A stretch of 26,459 nt of DNA from positions 1-26,459 of the forward strand of contig DENJ01000120.1 of the NCBI GenBank assembly GCA_002359635.1, written 5' to 3'. This document shows, one piece after another, positions 1-6,606 of this stretch (within the stretch, counting starts at the first letter, position 1; each line of letters opens with the position of its first letter). The DNA is from Burkholderiales bacterium UBA2647. Lineage in GTDB: Bacteria; Pseudomonadota; Gammaproteobacteria; Burkholderiales; Burkholderiaceae_E. A program made the position numbers and the translations under genes. Under the pieces are notes generated by a model that was not told the DNA's origin, searched no databases, and was given only the letters and a program-made list of their open reading frames with translations.

Positions 1-353
1 CCAATGTCAAGCTCATAGCGTGGTGTACGTATCGCCCGTAGCCCGGTTGTCTCTCTATCGGCTCGCAGGAACTTACCGCGATAAACCACATAGGGCAGCG
101 GCAAGATTCTTTGCACTTGCTGATCGGCGCCTGGGTAGGCCTGCTGAGAGACCGCAAGAGCAAACCCTCCAATCTCCCACAATGGCACAGCCGATGACTG
201 ATCGGCAGCCAGACTTTTGGTACTCATCGCTAGGCCAACACAACATCCCATGGCAAGCGCAAGACCATGAATAGCTGGCACAAAACGGCCGGGAAGCAAA
301 CACAATTTTGATCGCTTTAGAACTTCTTTTGAGTGACGTTGCTGATCGTTCAT
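1..353 (-). CDS. MipA/OmpV family outer-membrane protein, 5' part only
   Basis: The minus strand reads open from an ATG at 353 to the left edge (117 codons), so only the N-terminus is visible. After a hydrophobic, signal-like stretch (about residues 22-46) the mature part begins PLWEIGGFALAVSQQAYPG, then has ILPLPYVVYRGKFLR and a segment ending YELDIG. This pattern, a polar start leading into an LPLPY.xYRG.FLR segment, is the hallmark of the MipA/OmpV family, predicted outer-membrane beta-barrels; MipA of E. coli was described as a scaffold for murein enzymes. A GAGG about nine bases upstream can serve as ribosome-binding site. An operator-like repeat lies further upstream at 417-434. The exact role (scaffold, porin or stress-induced barrel) cannot be decided from this fragment. 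Family assignment is good; the choice of ATG is moderate, because in-frame ATGs also occur further in. Confidence 0.78.
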   Translation of the reverse strand, partial: MNDQQRHSKEVLKRSKLCLLPGRFVPAIHGLALAMGCCVGLAMSTKSLAADQSSAVPLWEIGGFALAVSQQAYPGADQQVQRILPLPYVVYRGKFLRADRETTGLRAIRTPRYELDI

Positions 354-416
354 TGACTGGGCCTCGCAAATACTTATCTGCGCTAGGAATAACACGCGAC
401 GGCCCGCCGATGGCCC

Positions 417-434
417 TTACAAAAGTTACGAAAG
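417..434. promoter_or_regulatory. 9-bp direct repeat upstream of the mipA-like gene
   Basis: Two adjacent 9-bp copies of TTAC(A/G)AAAG lie about 65-80 bp upstream of the mipA-like start. They sit inside a 23-bp imperfect palindrome bounded by CCCTT and AAGGG (414-436). Such spacing is compatible with a regulator-binding site, but no known consensus was matched, so this is only a candidate operator. Confidence 0.3.
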
Positions 435-477
435 GGTTATTTGCGCGGTAAAAAAATGTCCTGTTTCATCGTCAGGG

Positions 478-697
478 CTAACGAGGGCGGGCGTGGGTGG
501 TTGCAATCCATGCGTCAACCGCTTCGTCGAGGACCCCGAGCGGCATTGCGCCGTTCATCAACAACGAGTCATGGAAGTCCCTGATGTTAAAGCGATCCTT
601 AAGCACAGACTCGAAGCCAGACAACGCGGAACATTGAAGAAAAAAAAACCGGCCGTGACACGTCGAGTGCAGCAGGACTGTAGTACTCAAACGGCGT
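478..697 (-). pseudogene. Remnant of a DUF885-family (peptidase-like) gene
   Basis: Two pieces of one ancestral protein can be read on the minus strand. The 3' piece (about 478-625) encodes DRFNIRDFHDSLLMNGAMPL followed by a short tail and a TAG stop. This matches the typical C-terminus of DUF885 proteins, where an FD.R.FHD..L..GA.PL block closes the domain. The 5' piece (about 650-697), one frame away, encodes TPFEYYSPAALDVSRP, resembling the YY.P.A.DGSRPG segment of the same family. A run of nine A bases (640-648) separates the frames; eight would join them. The intervening part of the domain, including the HExxPGH-type metal-site region expected between these blocks, is missing, so there is a large internal deletion as well as a frame change. 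No plausible N-terminal part is present. The gene is therefore dead, not merely misread. Confidence 0.6.
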
Positions 698-899
698 AAG
701 TGTTTGAGGCGAGGCAAGCGCAAGCTTTATACTGATCTTGTTAATATATTTGTTAACGCCAACTGGGATAAATCAGAACCATACGGACGTTATAACAACC
801 GAAAGAACAAGTGCAAGCAACAGCCGAAAAACGAACGATCTAAAAATAACTATCACCGGCGCCTTATTGACGATTGTGCCCAACACCCTGAAATACGCC
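698..899. other. AT-rich intergenic stretch without a recognisable gene
   Basis: This stretch is visibly richer in A and T than the rest of the window, for example TTAATATATTTGTTAA around 740-755. Short overlapping reading frames exist on both strands, but none has a credible ribosome-binding site or a recognisable product. It may carry further decayed DUF885 gene sequence or foreign DNA. I see no RNA gene or terminator with a clear T-run. Confidence 0.4.
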
Positions 900-1298
900 T
901 TAATATCCCCAGAGCATTTGACCGAGATAGCGCTGCGGCAATAAGGTGAATAAGCCGGTCACCACACAAGCCAGCGCGTAAGTCCATTGCATCGTCAACT
1001 GGTGCCCGCGGATGTTGCCCCTCGCCAAATACGTAAACGCTCGCCACAGGCTGAAAAAAGTGACAGGGATCAGAAGGTGGATCGGGGTATAGCCTGCAAT
1101 ATTGGGTAACTTGAAGTCGCGAATAAACAATGCTGATAAAGCCGCGCCCAACATGCAAGTTACCCAGGCATAACCAAAGGCGCGATGCCACCGTGGTCGA
1201 ATCCTGGCTCCCAGTCTAGTGAACAAGGCCATCGGACCCAGTAGCACTGCGCTCAGAGCAAATGTAAGGTGTATCCCAATGATGGGTGAAAGCGACAT
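900..1298 (-). CDS. DUF2306-type small integral membrane protein
   Basis: The product is 132 residues, almost entirely hydrophobic, with about four membrane-spanning segments (near residues 5-27, 40-60, 70-90 and 103-125). The pattern of a short N-terminal helix, an R.RPRWHRAFGYAW loop, a central HLLIPVTF segment and an RGNIRGHQLTMQ motif before the last helix fits the DUF2306 family of predicted membrane proteins. These are of unknown function, with conserved histidines (H39, H74, H99) that could bind a cofactor or metal; that last point is inference. The ATG at 1298 is preceded directly by GGGCGTAAAACG, part of a tandem repeat, and has no convincing Shine-Dalgarno sequence. An in-frame TAA lies inside the repeat, so no longer N-terminus is possible. 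The gene stands alone, flanked by a pseudogene and a divergent dehydrogenase gene. Confidence 0.72.
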   Translation of the reverse strand: MSLSPIIGIHLTFALSAVLLGPMALFTRLGARIRPRWHRAFGYAWVTCMLGAALSALFIRDFKLPNIAGYTPIHLLIPVTFFSLWRAFTYLARGNIRGHQLTMQWTYALACVVTGLFTLLPQRYLGQMLWGY

Positions 1299-1349
1299 CG
1301 TTTTACGCCCGTTAACAACGTTTTACGCCCTTTAACAACGTTTTACGCC
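1299..1349. repeat. 20-bp tandem repeat (2.5 copies) at the start of the DUF2306 gene
   Basis: Positions 1299-1318 and 1319-1338 are near-identical 20-bp units, CGTTTTACGCC(C)(G/T)TTAACAA type, with one mismatch; a third partial unit covers 1339-1349. The array touches the start codon of the minus-strand gene and so occupies its leader and probably part of its promoter. Each unit includes an AACGTT palindrome core at the junction. It could act as a set of protein-binding sites or be a slippage-derived duplication. Confidence 0.75.
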
Positions 1350-1501
1350 ACTTCATCGTCACAGTGCATGTTCGGTTTTGAGGATCTGAAATCGCGTCTG
1401 CTCGATTTTACGGGATCGAAAGGCAACAGGCCCAGGGCAGCTCGCCGCAATTGGACGATAATAGGATCGCTGTCTGCCTTTGACTGATTGGGAGCATGGA
1501 C

Positions 1502-2317
1502 ATGGATTTATCAGAACGGGTGGCCGTGGTTACAGGCGGTGCGAGCGGTATTGGCCGGGCGGTTGCGGCCACCATGGCACAGCGTAAAGTCAAGGCCGTT
1601 GCCCTGGTTGATCAGAGCCCGACCGTACACGATGTGGCTGTGAGCCTGAACCAGGCAGCGGGCCGGGATTTCGCCTTCGCTTTCGAGGGTGACACCACTG
1701 ACGAAGCTTTTCGTAGCTCGGTTTTTGACAACATCAGTCAGAGGCAGGGCCTTGTTTCGCTTTGTGTGCCGGCTGCGGGCATTACGCGCGACGACTTAGC
1801 GGTCCGAATCGATCGCAACACCGGCAAGTCGCGTATTTATCCCAAGGCACAATTTGAACTCGTGGTCCAGGTTAACTTGATTGCACCCGTTTATTGGGCC
1901 CTCGAGATGATCGGACGTATTGCCGAAAGCAGAGCTGCTCGTGGTCTGAAGCGGTGGACCCCAGAAGAAAGAACCCAGGGTTCTGTTGTATTTATTGGAT
2001 CTATTTCTTCGACCGGAAATCGGGGACAGATCGCTTATGCCAGCACCAAAGCAGGTTTAGAAGGGGCTGCCGCGACGATCATGAAAGAGGCCATGTTCTA
2101 CGGGGTACGCTGCAGCCTGATTCATCCAGGGTTTACCGATACGCCGATGGTTCGGGCTATGGGTATGGATTATGTATCAAAGAACATTTTACCGTTTACC
2201 CAACTTGGTCGTTTGATTGCGCCGGAGGAAATTGCCGATGCGATTTGCTTCATGCTCGCGAATTCGGCAGTCAGCGGCGAGTTATGGGTCGACGCAGGCT
2301 GGCATGCACCTGCATAA
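1502..2317 (+). CDS. Short-chain dehydrogenase/reductase (SDR), first copy
   Basis: The 271-residue protein has a classical SDR Rossmann fold. The cofactor motif TGGASGIGR is at residues 11-19, the catalytic Ser is near 169 (IGSISSTG), and Tyr179 and Lys183 lie in YASTK. Asn125 in QVNLIAPV is the fourth SDR catalytic position. The usual NNAG motif is replaced by PAAG (90-93), and residues about 104-117 and 143-160 look like extra loops compared with FabG-like enzymes of about 245-250 residues. D37 at the end of the second strand would favour NAD over NADP by general SDR rules. The substrate is unknown. An ATG at 1496 is also possible, but GGGAG at 1490-1494 is one base from it and seven from the ATG at 1502, so I chose 1502. 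The next gene follows after 12 bp, so co-transcription is likely. Confidence 0.85.
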   Translation: MDLSERVAVVTGGASGIGRAVAATMAQRKVKAVALVDQSPTVHDVAVSLNQAAGRDFAFAFEGDTTDEAFRSSVFDNISQRQGLVSLCVPAAGITRDDLAVRIDRNTGKSRIYPKAQFELVVQVNLIAPVYWALEMIGRIAESRAARGLKRWTPEERTQGSVVFIGSISSTGNRGQIAYASTKAGLEGAAATIMKEAMFYGVRCSLIHPGFTDTPMVRAMGMDYVSKNILPFTQLGRLIAPEEIADAICFMLANSAVSGELWVDAGWHAPA

Positions 2318-2329
2318 AAGATGTAAGCC

Positions 2330-3196
2330 TTGAGCGACAAACTTGCCAAGCCGGTCATCCGCGCCATGATGTGGATGGCACTTGGCGGTTTTACGCTTAG
2401 CGCGATGAACGCCCTCATGCGGCAACTTACCGGCGAGTTACCCCCCACCTTTGCACAATGTATGCGCTATGTCTTCGGCTTGGCCGTGATGCTGCCCTTG
2501 TTGCTTAAGCATGGCGTTCATCACTACAAGCCGAATCACCTAAAGGGGCACTTGCTCAGAGGCTTTTTTCACGCAGCCGCCCTAACCCTGTTTTTCCTGG
2601 CACTCCCCAAGATACCCTTGACCGATACCACTGCGATCATGTTCACGCAGCCCGTATTCGTGATGATTGGGGCGGCACTGATACTTCGTGAAGTGGTTTC
2701 ACGCGATCGCTGGCTTGCGGCGCTGCTGGGGTTTGCAGGTGTTGGTTTGGTGCTGCTGCCTCATATGCAGGCATCGACAGGGAACTGGAGCCTCGTGATG
2801 CTTGCCGCCTCACCACTGTTTGCCGCATCTTTCTTAATCAACAAGGCGCTAACCCGCCACGATCGACCCGAAGTCATTGTGCTCTGGCAAAACATCACCG
2901 TCACCGCGTATATGATTCCCCTGGCCATGCCCTATTGGGCTTCTCCCGATACCCGTCAATGGTTCATGCTTGCCTTTTGTGGCGTACTTGGAACGCTTGC
3001 GCATATTTTTATGACGCGAGGATTTGCGCTTGCTGACATCTCTGTCTTGCAGCCCCTTCGCTTTCTGGATTTACTCTGGGCATCGCTGTTTGGATTCCTG
3101 ATGTTTGGTGCGCTTCCCGGCGACACGGCCATTCTTGGTGGCGTTATCATTCTTAGCGCAACCCTCTGGATCGCCCATCGTGAAAAACGACAATGA
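2330..3196 (+). CDS. DMT-superfamily (EamA) inner-membrane transporter
   Basis: The protein is 288 residues with about ten hydrophobic helices arranged as two EamA halves (roughly residues 10-140 and 150-285). Typical family features are the GELPPTFAQCMRY entry into helix 2, TDTTAIMFTQPVFVMIGAAL in the first half and DISVLQPLRFLDLLWASLFG in the second. Members export small metabolites, amino acids or nucleobases; the substrate here cannot be read from sequence. Translation appears to begin at a TTG (2330) 12 bp after the stop of the preceding dehydrogenase gene, with only a weak ribosome-binding site, which suggests translational coupling. A later in-frame ATG at 2366 is an alternative start but would cut into the first helix region. 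Dehydrogenase and exporter as one unit may indicate that the oxidoreductase product or substrate is exported; this is inference. Confidence 0.85.
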   Translation: MSDKLAKPVIRAMMWMALGGFTLSAMNALMRQLTGELPPTFAQCMRYVFGLAVMLPLLLKHGVHHYKPNHLKGHLLRGFFHAAALTLFFLALPKIPLTDTTAIMFTQPVFVMIGAALILREVVSRDRWLAALLGFAGVGLVLLPHMQASTGNWSLVMLAASPLFAASFLINKALTRHDRPEVIVLWQNITVTAYMIPLAMPYWASPDTRQWFMLAFCGVLGTLAHIFMTRGFALADISVLQPLRFLDLLWASLFGFLMFGALPGDTAILGGVIILSATLWIAHREKRQ

Positions 3197-3214
3197 TTTT
3201 TCATCGCGCCGAGG

Positions 3215-3244
3215 CCTCTGAAGTCGCTTGCAGCGACTCTGAGG
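3215..3244. terminator. Stem-loop between converging genes (possible terminator)
   Basis: An imperfect inverted repeat, CCTCTGAAGTCGC and GCGACTCTGAGG around a TTGCA loop, lies between the ends of the transporter gene and the thioredoxin-like gene that face each other. There is no clear T-run on either side, so intrinsic termination is uncertain. Confidence 0.35.
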
Positions 3245-3254
3245 GCAACCGTTG

Positions 3255-3869
3255 TCAGTTAGAAGCGTATTTCACCGAGCAGCCATAAGGTACGGATGTG
3301 GCCGTACTCACAGCTTTTCCGGCGAGACTTTCCTCAATGGCTTGCCTGAGATAAGGAATGGCTTTGGGGATGTCGCCAGGACTAGCTGACCTGATGCTAT
3401 CAATCGCACCATGATAAACAAGCACACCCGTCGGACTAATGAGCACCATCTGCGGCGTGGTTCTTGCCCCGTAGGCTCGGCCGACAATGCCTTGGGGATC
3501 GAGTAAGCCGAAACTCGGTTTAGCTTGTTGCTGTGCGTTCCAAGCCTTCATCGCGCTTGCTGTGCGGTACTCGGGGTGACCCGGGTGTGTTGAATTGATT
3601 TGCAGCCAGATGAACTTATTGGTCGTCGCATACTGCTGCAAGGATTGCATGTTTGAAGCGCTGTAGTGCTTCTGCACAAAGGGACAATCAGGATTCACCC
3701 ACTCAAGGACAACCCAGCGCCCTTTGAATTGCTCCAGGGTAACGGTTTCAGACTCGAGCGACTGCAGACGGAAGCCAGGCGCTGTTTTGCCGGTCTCGAC
3801 CATGGCCATGGCCTGACAAGCAAACCCGGTGAACAAGCATATTGCAACAAAACGCCAGAACGCTTTCAT
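3255..3869 (-). CDS. Secreted thioredoxin-fold / peroxiredoxin-like protein
   Basis: The 204-residue product starts with a signal peptide (about residues 1-22, MKAFWRFVAICLF then ACQAMA), so it should act in the periplasm. The AhpC/TSA-Redoxin fold follows: PGFRLQSLESETVTLEQFKG, then VVLEWVNPDCPFVQKHY containing Cys62 in a DCPF motif, and the conserved cis-proline region ARTTPQMVLISPTG (Pro139). There is only one cysteine in the active-site motif, as in peroxiredoxins, rather than CxxC of thioredoxins. A second mature cysteine, Cys197 near the C-terminus (PYGCSVKY), could resolve it. Function is likely thiol-dependent peroxide or disulfide chemistry. A GGGAAG about eight bases upstream supports the ATG at 3869; a longer frame from 3905 has a TTG start and lacks the signal at its N-terminus. 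It lies 62 bp behind serS on the same strand. Confidence 0.8.
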   Translation of the reverse strand: MKAFWRFVAICLFTGFACQAMAMVETGKTAPGFRLQSLESETVTLEQFKGRWVVLEWVNPDCPFVQKHYSASNMQSLQQYATTNKFIWLQINSTHPGHPEYRTASAMKAWNAQQQAKPSFGLLDPQGIVGRAYGARTTPQMVLISPTGVLVYHGAIDSIRSASPGDIPKAIPYLRQAIEESLAGKAVSTATSVPYGCSVKYASN

Positions 3870-3901
3870 GATTAAACTTCCCGACAAACTAAGGTGAACT
3901 C

Positions 3902-3936
3902 GCAAGCTTCATGGAGGCAAACTTGCAAGCTTCATG
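3902..3936. repeat. 12-bp direct repeat at the serS 3' end
   Basis: GCAAGCTTCATG occurs at 3902-3913 and again at 3925-3936, the second copy overlapping the serS stop codon (3932-3934). It may be a small duplication; no function is evident. Confidence 0.6.
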
Positions 3937-5296
3937 AACCGCTTGGTTTCAGGAACTCAACACCGCCAAGATAAGGTCGAAGCGCTTCGGGAACATGAAT
4001 ACTGCCATCGGCAAGCTGGTGATTTTCCAGTACCCCTACAAGCGCTCTACCCACAGCGAGTCCCGAGCCGTTTAGCGTGTGCAGCAGTTCAGGTTTTGCG
4101 TCACGCGCCCTGAATCGGGCCTGCATGCGTCTGGCCTGAAAGCTCTCACAATTAGAACATGATGAAATCTCTCTATAGCTCTCCTGCCCAGGCAGCCAGA
4201 CCTCAAGATCATAAGTTTTTGCAGCCGCAAAACCCATATCCCCCGCACACAAAAGCATAACCCGGTAAGGGAGTTCAAGCTTTTTCAGGATCGCTTCAGC
4301 GTGTTGAACCATGTGCTCTAGCGCCTCATAAGAGGACTCTGGGTGAACCAATTGCACCATTTCGACCTTATCGAACTGATGCTGTCGAATCATCCCCCGG
4401 GTGTCGCGACCGTGAGAGCCAGCTTCCGACCGGAAACATGGCGTGTGGGCCGTCAGTCGAATCGGCAAACTTGAAGCATCAACAATCTTGTCGGCAACCA
4501 GATTGGTCAGTGGCACTTCGGAAGTTGGAATCAAAAACCAGCGCTCACGCGCTGTAGGCCCGTCTGCAGCAGCTTGGCGATCCACAGAATGGCTTGAGAT
4601 CAGCTCGCCGCCTGAAGCACTTGAGTGCGATCCGCGACTGATCTCGAACAGATCTTCTTCGAACTTCGGCAGCTGCCCGGTTCCAAAGAGCGTTTGGCCA
4701 TTGACGATATAGGGCGTATAGCATTCCTGATAGCCATGCTCCATCGTGTGCGTATCGAGCATCAGCGAGGCGATTGCGCGATGCAAACGGGCAATCGTGC
4801 CGCGCATCATGACAAATCGGCTGCCGGTCAGATGCGAGGCCGTTTCAAAATCAAGGCCCATCGCCTCACCGAGCGCCACATGATCCTTCACCGCAAAATC
4901 AAAGCTTTTAGGGGCACCCCACCTTCGAATCTCAATGTTCTGATTGCTATCACGTCCCTCAGGCACTGATTCATGAGGCGGGTTGGGTATGTGGGAAAGC
5001 CATTCGCTTAGCGCGTCCTGCGCCCGATCGTTAGCCTTGCTGATCGCATCCAGTGATGCTGCAATGGCCGCAACCTGCGCCATCGGTTCAGAGACATCTT
5101 CGCCTTTCGCCTTCCGCTGGCCAATCTGCTTTGACAGGGTGTTTCGCTGGGACTGCAACTGCTCGGTTTCAACTTGCAAGCCACGACGTGATGATTCTAA
5201 TTGTTGGAATCGCTCTAAATCAATCGTATAAGCCCTCTTGGCCAATCGTTGAGCAACGAGATCAGGATGTTTGCGAAGCAAAGCAATATCAAGCAT
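3932..5296 (-). CDS. serS: Seryl-tRNA synthetase
   Basis: This class II synthetase charges tRNA-Ser (and tRNA-Sec where present) with serine in the cytoplasm. The N-terminal antiparallel coiled-coil arm that grips the tRNA long variable arm covers roughly residues 28-100. Motif 1 lies around ECYTPYIVNG...GTGQLPKF (191-212), motif 2 is TPCFRSEAGSHGRDTRGMIR (285-304), and motif 3 is TLNGSGLAVGRALVGVLEN (407-425). At 454 residues it is longer than the E. coli enzyme (430); the surplus is a serine-, alanine- and glycine-rich segment at about 221-250 just before the LIPTSEVPLTN block, where most bacterial enzymes have a short turn. A strong GGAGG precedes the ATG. It is the downstream gene of the ftsK-lolA-rarA-serS series, 35 bp after rarA. 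Confidence 0.97.
   Translation of the reverse strand: MLDIALLRKHPDLVAQRLAKRAYTIDLERFQQLESSRRGLQVETEQLQSQRNTLSKQIGQRKAKGEDVSEPMAQVAAIAASLDAISKANDRAQDALSEWLSHIPNPPHESVPEGRDSNQNIEIRRWGAPKSFDFAVKDHVALGEAMGLDFETASHLTGSRFVMMRGTIARLHRAIASLMLDTHTMEHGYQECYTPYIVNGQTLFGTGQLPKFEEDLFEISRGSHSSASGGELISSHSVDRQAAADGPTARERWFLIPTSEVPLTNLVADKIVDASSLPIRLTAHTPCFRSEAGSHGRDTRGMIRQHQFDKVEMVQLVHPESSYEALEHMVQHAEAILKKLELPYRVMLLCAGDMGFAAAKTYDLEVWLPGQESYREISSCSNCESFQARRMQARFRARDAKPELLHTLNGSGLAVGRALVGVLENHQLADGSIHVPEALRPYLGGVEFLKPSGS
4547..4636 (-). other. Insertion-coding segment in serS (about 30 codons)
   Basis: This part of serS encodes residues 221-250, including SHSSASGGELISSHSVD. It lies between EEDLFEIS and ERWFLIPTSE, which are nearly adjacent in typical bacterial SerRS. 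It is in frame and low in hydrophobic residues, hence probably a surface loop of the catalytic domain. Confidence 0.6.
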
Positions 5297-5331
5297 AGAA
5301 ATCCTCCGTAAAGCATTTTAACGCTTGACGA

Positions 5332-6603
5332 TCAGCATTTCGGCTTACGCTGCTGGCGCAGTTTCTCCAACTTTTCCGCAATCTGAATCTCTAAGCCGCG
5401 TTGGCTTGGCTGATAAAGCCTTTGTGCGGGCAGTCCGTCCGGCCAATAGCCTTGGGTTGCCGCAAAGCCCGCGTCATCATCGTGATCATATTGATAGCCT
5501 TCGCCATGCCCAAGCGCTCGCATCAAGGCGCTCGGCGCATTGCGCAAATGCATGGGCACCTGGCGACTCTTGTCCTTTCTTACAATCACCTCCGCCTGCT
5601 TGAAAGCCTTGTAGCCGGCGTTGCTCTTTGCTGCGATCGCCAGGTAGATCGTGGCTTGTGCCAGAGCCAATTCGCCTTCAGGCGATCCCAGTCGCTCATA
5701 GGTCTGCGCCGCGTCGCTTGCGAGCTGTATCGCCCGTGGATCAGCAAGCCCAATATCTTCCCAGGCCATGCGCACAAGCCTACGGGCGAGATAACGCGGG
5801 TCAGCTCCACCATCAAGCATGCGGCAGAGCCAATACAATGCGGCGTCTGGATCGGATCCTCGTACCGATTTGTGCAGTGCCGAGATCTGGTCGTAGAACT
5901 GATCGCCAGCTTTGTCGAAGCGTCGAAACGATTGGCTAAGACAGCGCGACAAGAAAACTGGATCGATAACGGTGACCGATTCGACCAGCGCCGCCTGTTG
6001 ACTGTTTTCGATCGCATTCAAGAACCGTCTGCCATCACCATCGGCGTATTCGATCAATCGGTCCACTGATGCATCGCTATAGGTCACCGGCTTTTCAAAG
6101 CATTCAAGGGCTTGCCTGAAAATCAGCCGCAAGGCCGTCTCATCGAGCGGCTTGAGTACATAAACTTGTGCCCGGGACAAAAGGGCGGCGTTGACCTCAA
6201 AAGAGGGGTTTTCAGTGGTGGCCCCGACAAAACAAACAAGGCCGGATTCGACAAAGGGTAAGAGCGCATCTTGCTGTGCTTTGTTAAATCGGTGAATTTC
6301 ATCGACGAAGAGCAAGCTTTGCTCGCCTGCAGCCTGATTGATCCGTGCCTTTTCGATCGACTCGCGAATATCCTTTACCCCTGAAAAAACAGCCGAAAGG
6401 GCGATGAAACGACAAGCGAATGCCTGCGCCAGTAAACGCGCAAGACTTGTCTTGCCAACACCTGGCGGGCCCCAGAGAATCATGGAATGCGATCGCGCGG
6501 CACGAATCGCCAGGCCCAGCGGGCCTTGTTCGGAGAGCAGATGATTTTGACCAAGCACCGATTGGATCGTTGTCGGACGCAATCGATCGGCCAGTGGCTG
6601 CAT
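5332..6603 (-). CDS. rarA: Replication-associated recombination protein A (MgsA/WRNIP1 AAA+ ATPase)
   Basis: The 423-residue protein is a clamp-loader-like AAA+ ATPase that acts at stalled replication forks together with SSB. The Walker A motif is LWGPPGVGKTSLA (residues 43-55), Walker B is LLFVDEIHRFNKAQQDALLP (97-116), sensor 1 is GATTENPSFE (127-136), and the arginine-finger region LLSRAQVYVL follows. The C-terminal tetramerisation domain is recognised by RYLARRLVRMAWEDIGLADP and the GEGYQYDHD segment near the end. E. coli RarA has about 447 residues, so length is normal. The gene begins three bases after the lolA stop and is followed by serS after 35 bp, the usual ftsK-lolA-rarA-serS order of beta- and gammaproteobacteria, pointing to one transcript. 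Confidence 0.95.
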   Translation of the reverse strand: MQPLADRLRPTTIQSVLGQNHLLSEQGPLGLAIRAARSHSMILWGPPGVGKTSLARLLAQAFACRFIALSAVFSGVKDIRESIEKARINQAAGEQSLLFVDEIHRFNKAQQDALLPFVESGLVCFVGATTENPSFEVNAALLSRAQVYVLKPLDETALRLIFRQALECFEKPVTYSDASVDRLIEYADGDGRRFLNAIENSQQAALVESVTVIDPVFLSRCLSQSFRRFDKAGDQFYDQISALHKSVRGSDPDAALYWLCRMLDGGADPRYLARRLVRMAWEDIGLADPRAIQLASDAAQTYERLGSPEGELALAQATIYLAIAAKSNAGYKAFKQAEVIVRKDKSRQVPMHLRNAPSALMRALGHGEGYQYDHDDDAGFAATQGYWPDGLPAQRLYQPSQRGLEIQIAEKLEKLRQQRKPKC

Positions 6604-6606
6604 GGG

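Noticed and set aside
20..274. Open reading frames on the plus strand opposite the mipA-like gene
   Set aside because: They are antisense to a family-recognised gene and lack ribosome-binding sites.
493..949. Small plus-strand frames across the DUF885 remnant and AT-rich stretch
   Set aside because: No recognisable product; the minus strand carries the only family signal.
1299..1349. 20-bp repeats as a CRISPR array
   Set aside because: Units are contiguous with no spacers and too short and few to be CRISPR repeats.
1894..2400. 168-residue frame inside the first dehydrogenase gene
   Set aside because: It overlaps a complete SDR on the same strand in another frame and has cysteine- and arginine-rich composition typical of shadow frames.
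5401..6069. 222-residue frame opposite rarA
   Set aside because: It is antisense to a clear AAA+ gene and has no recognisable sequence.
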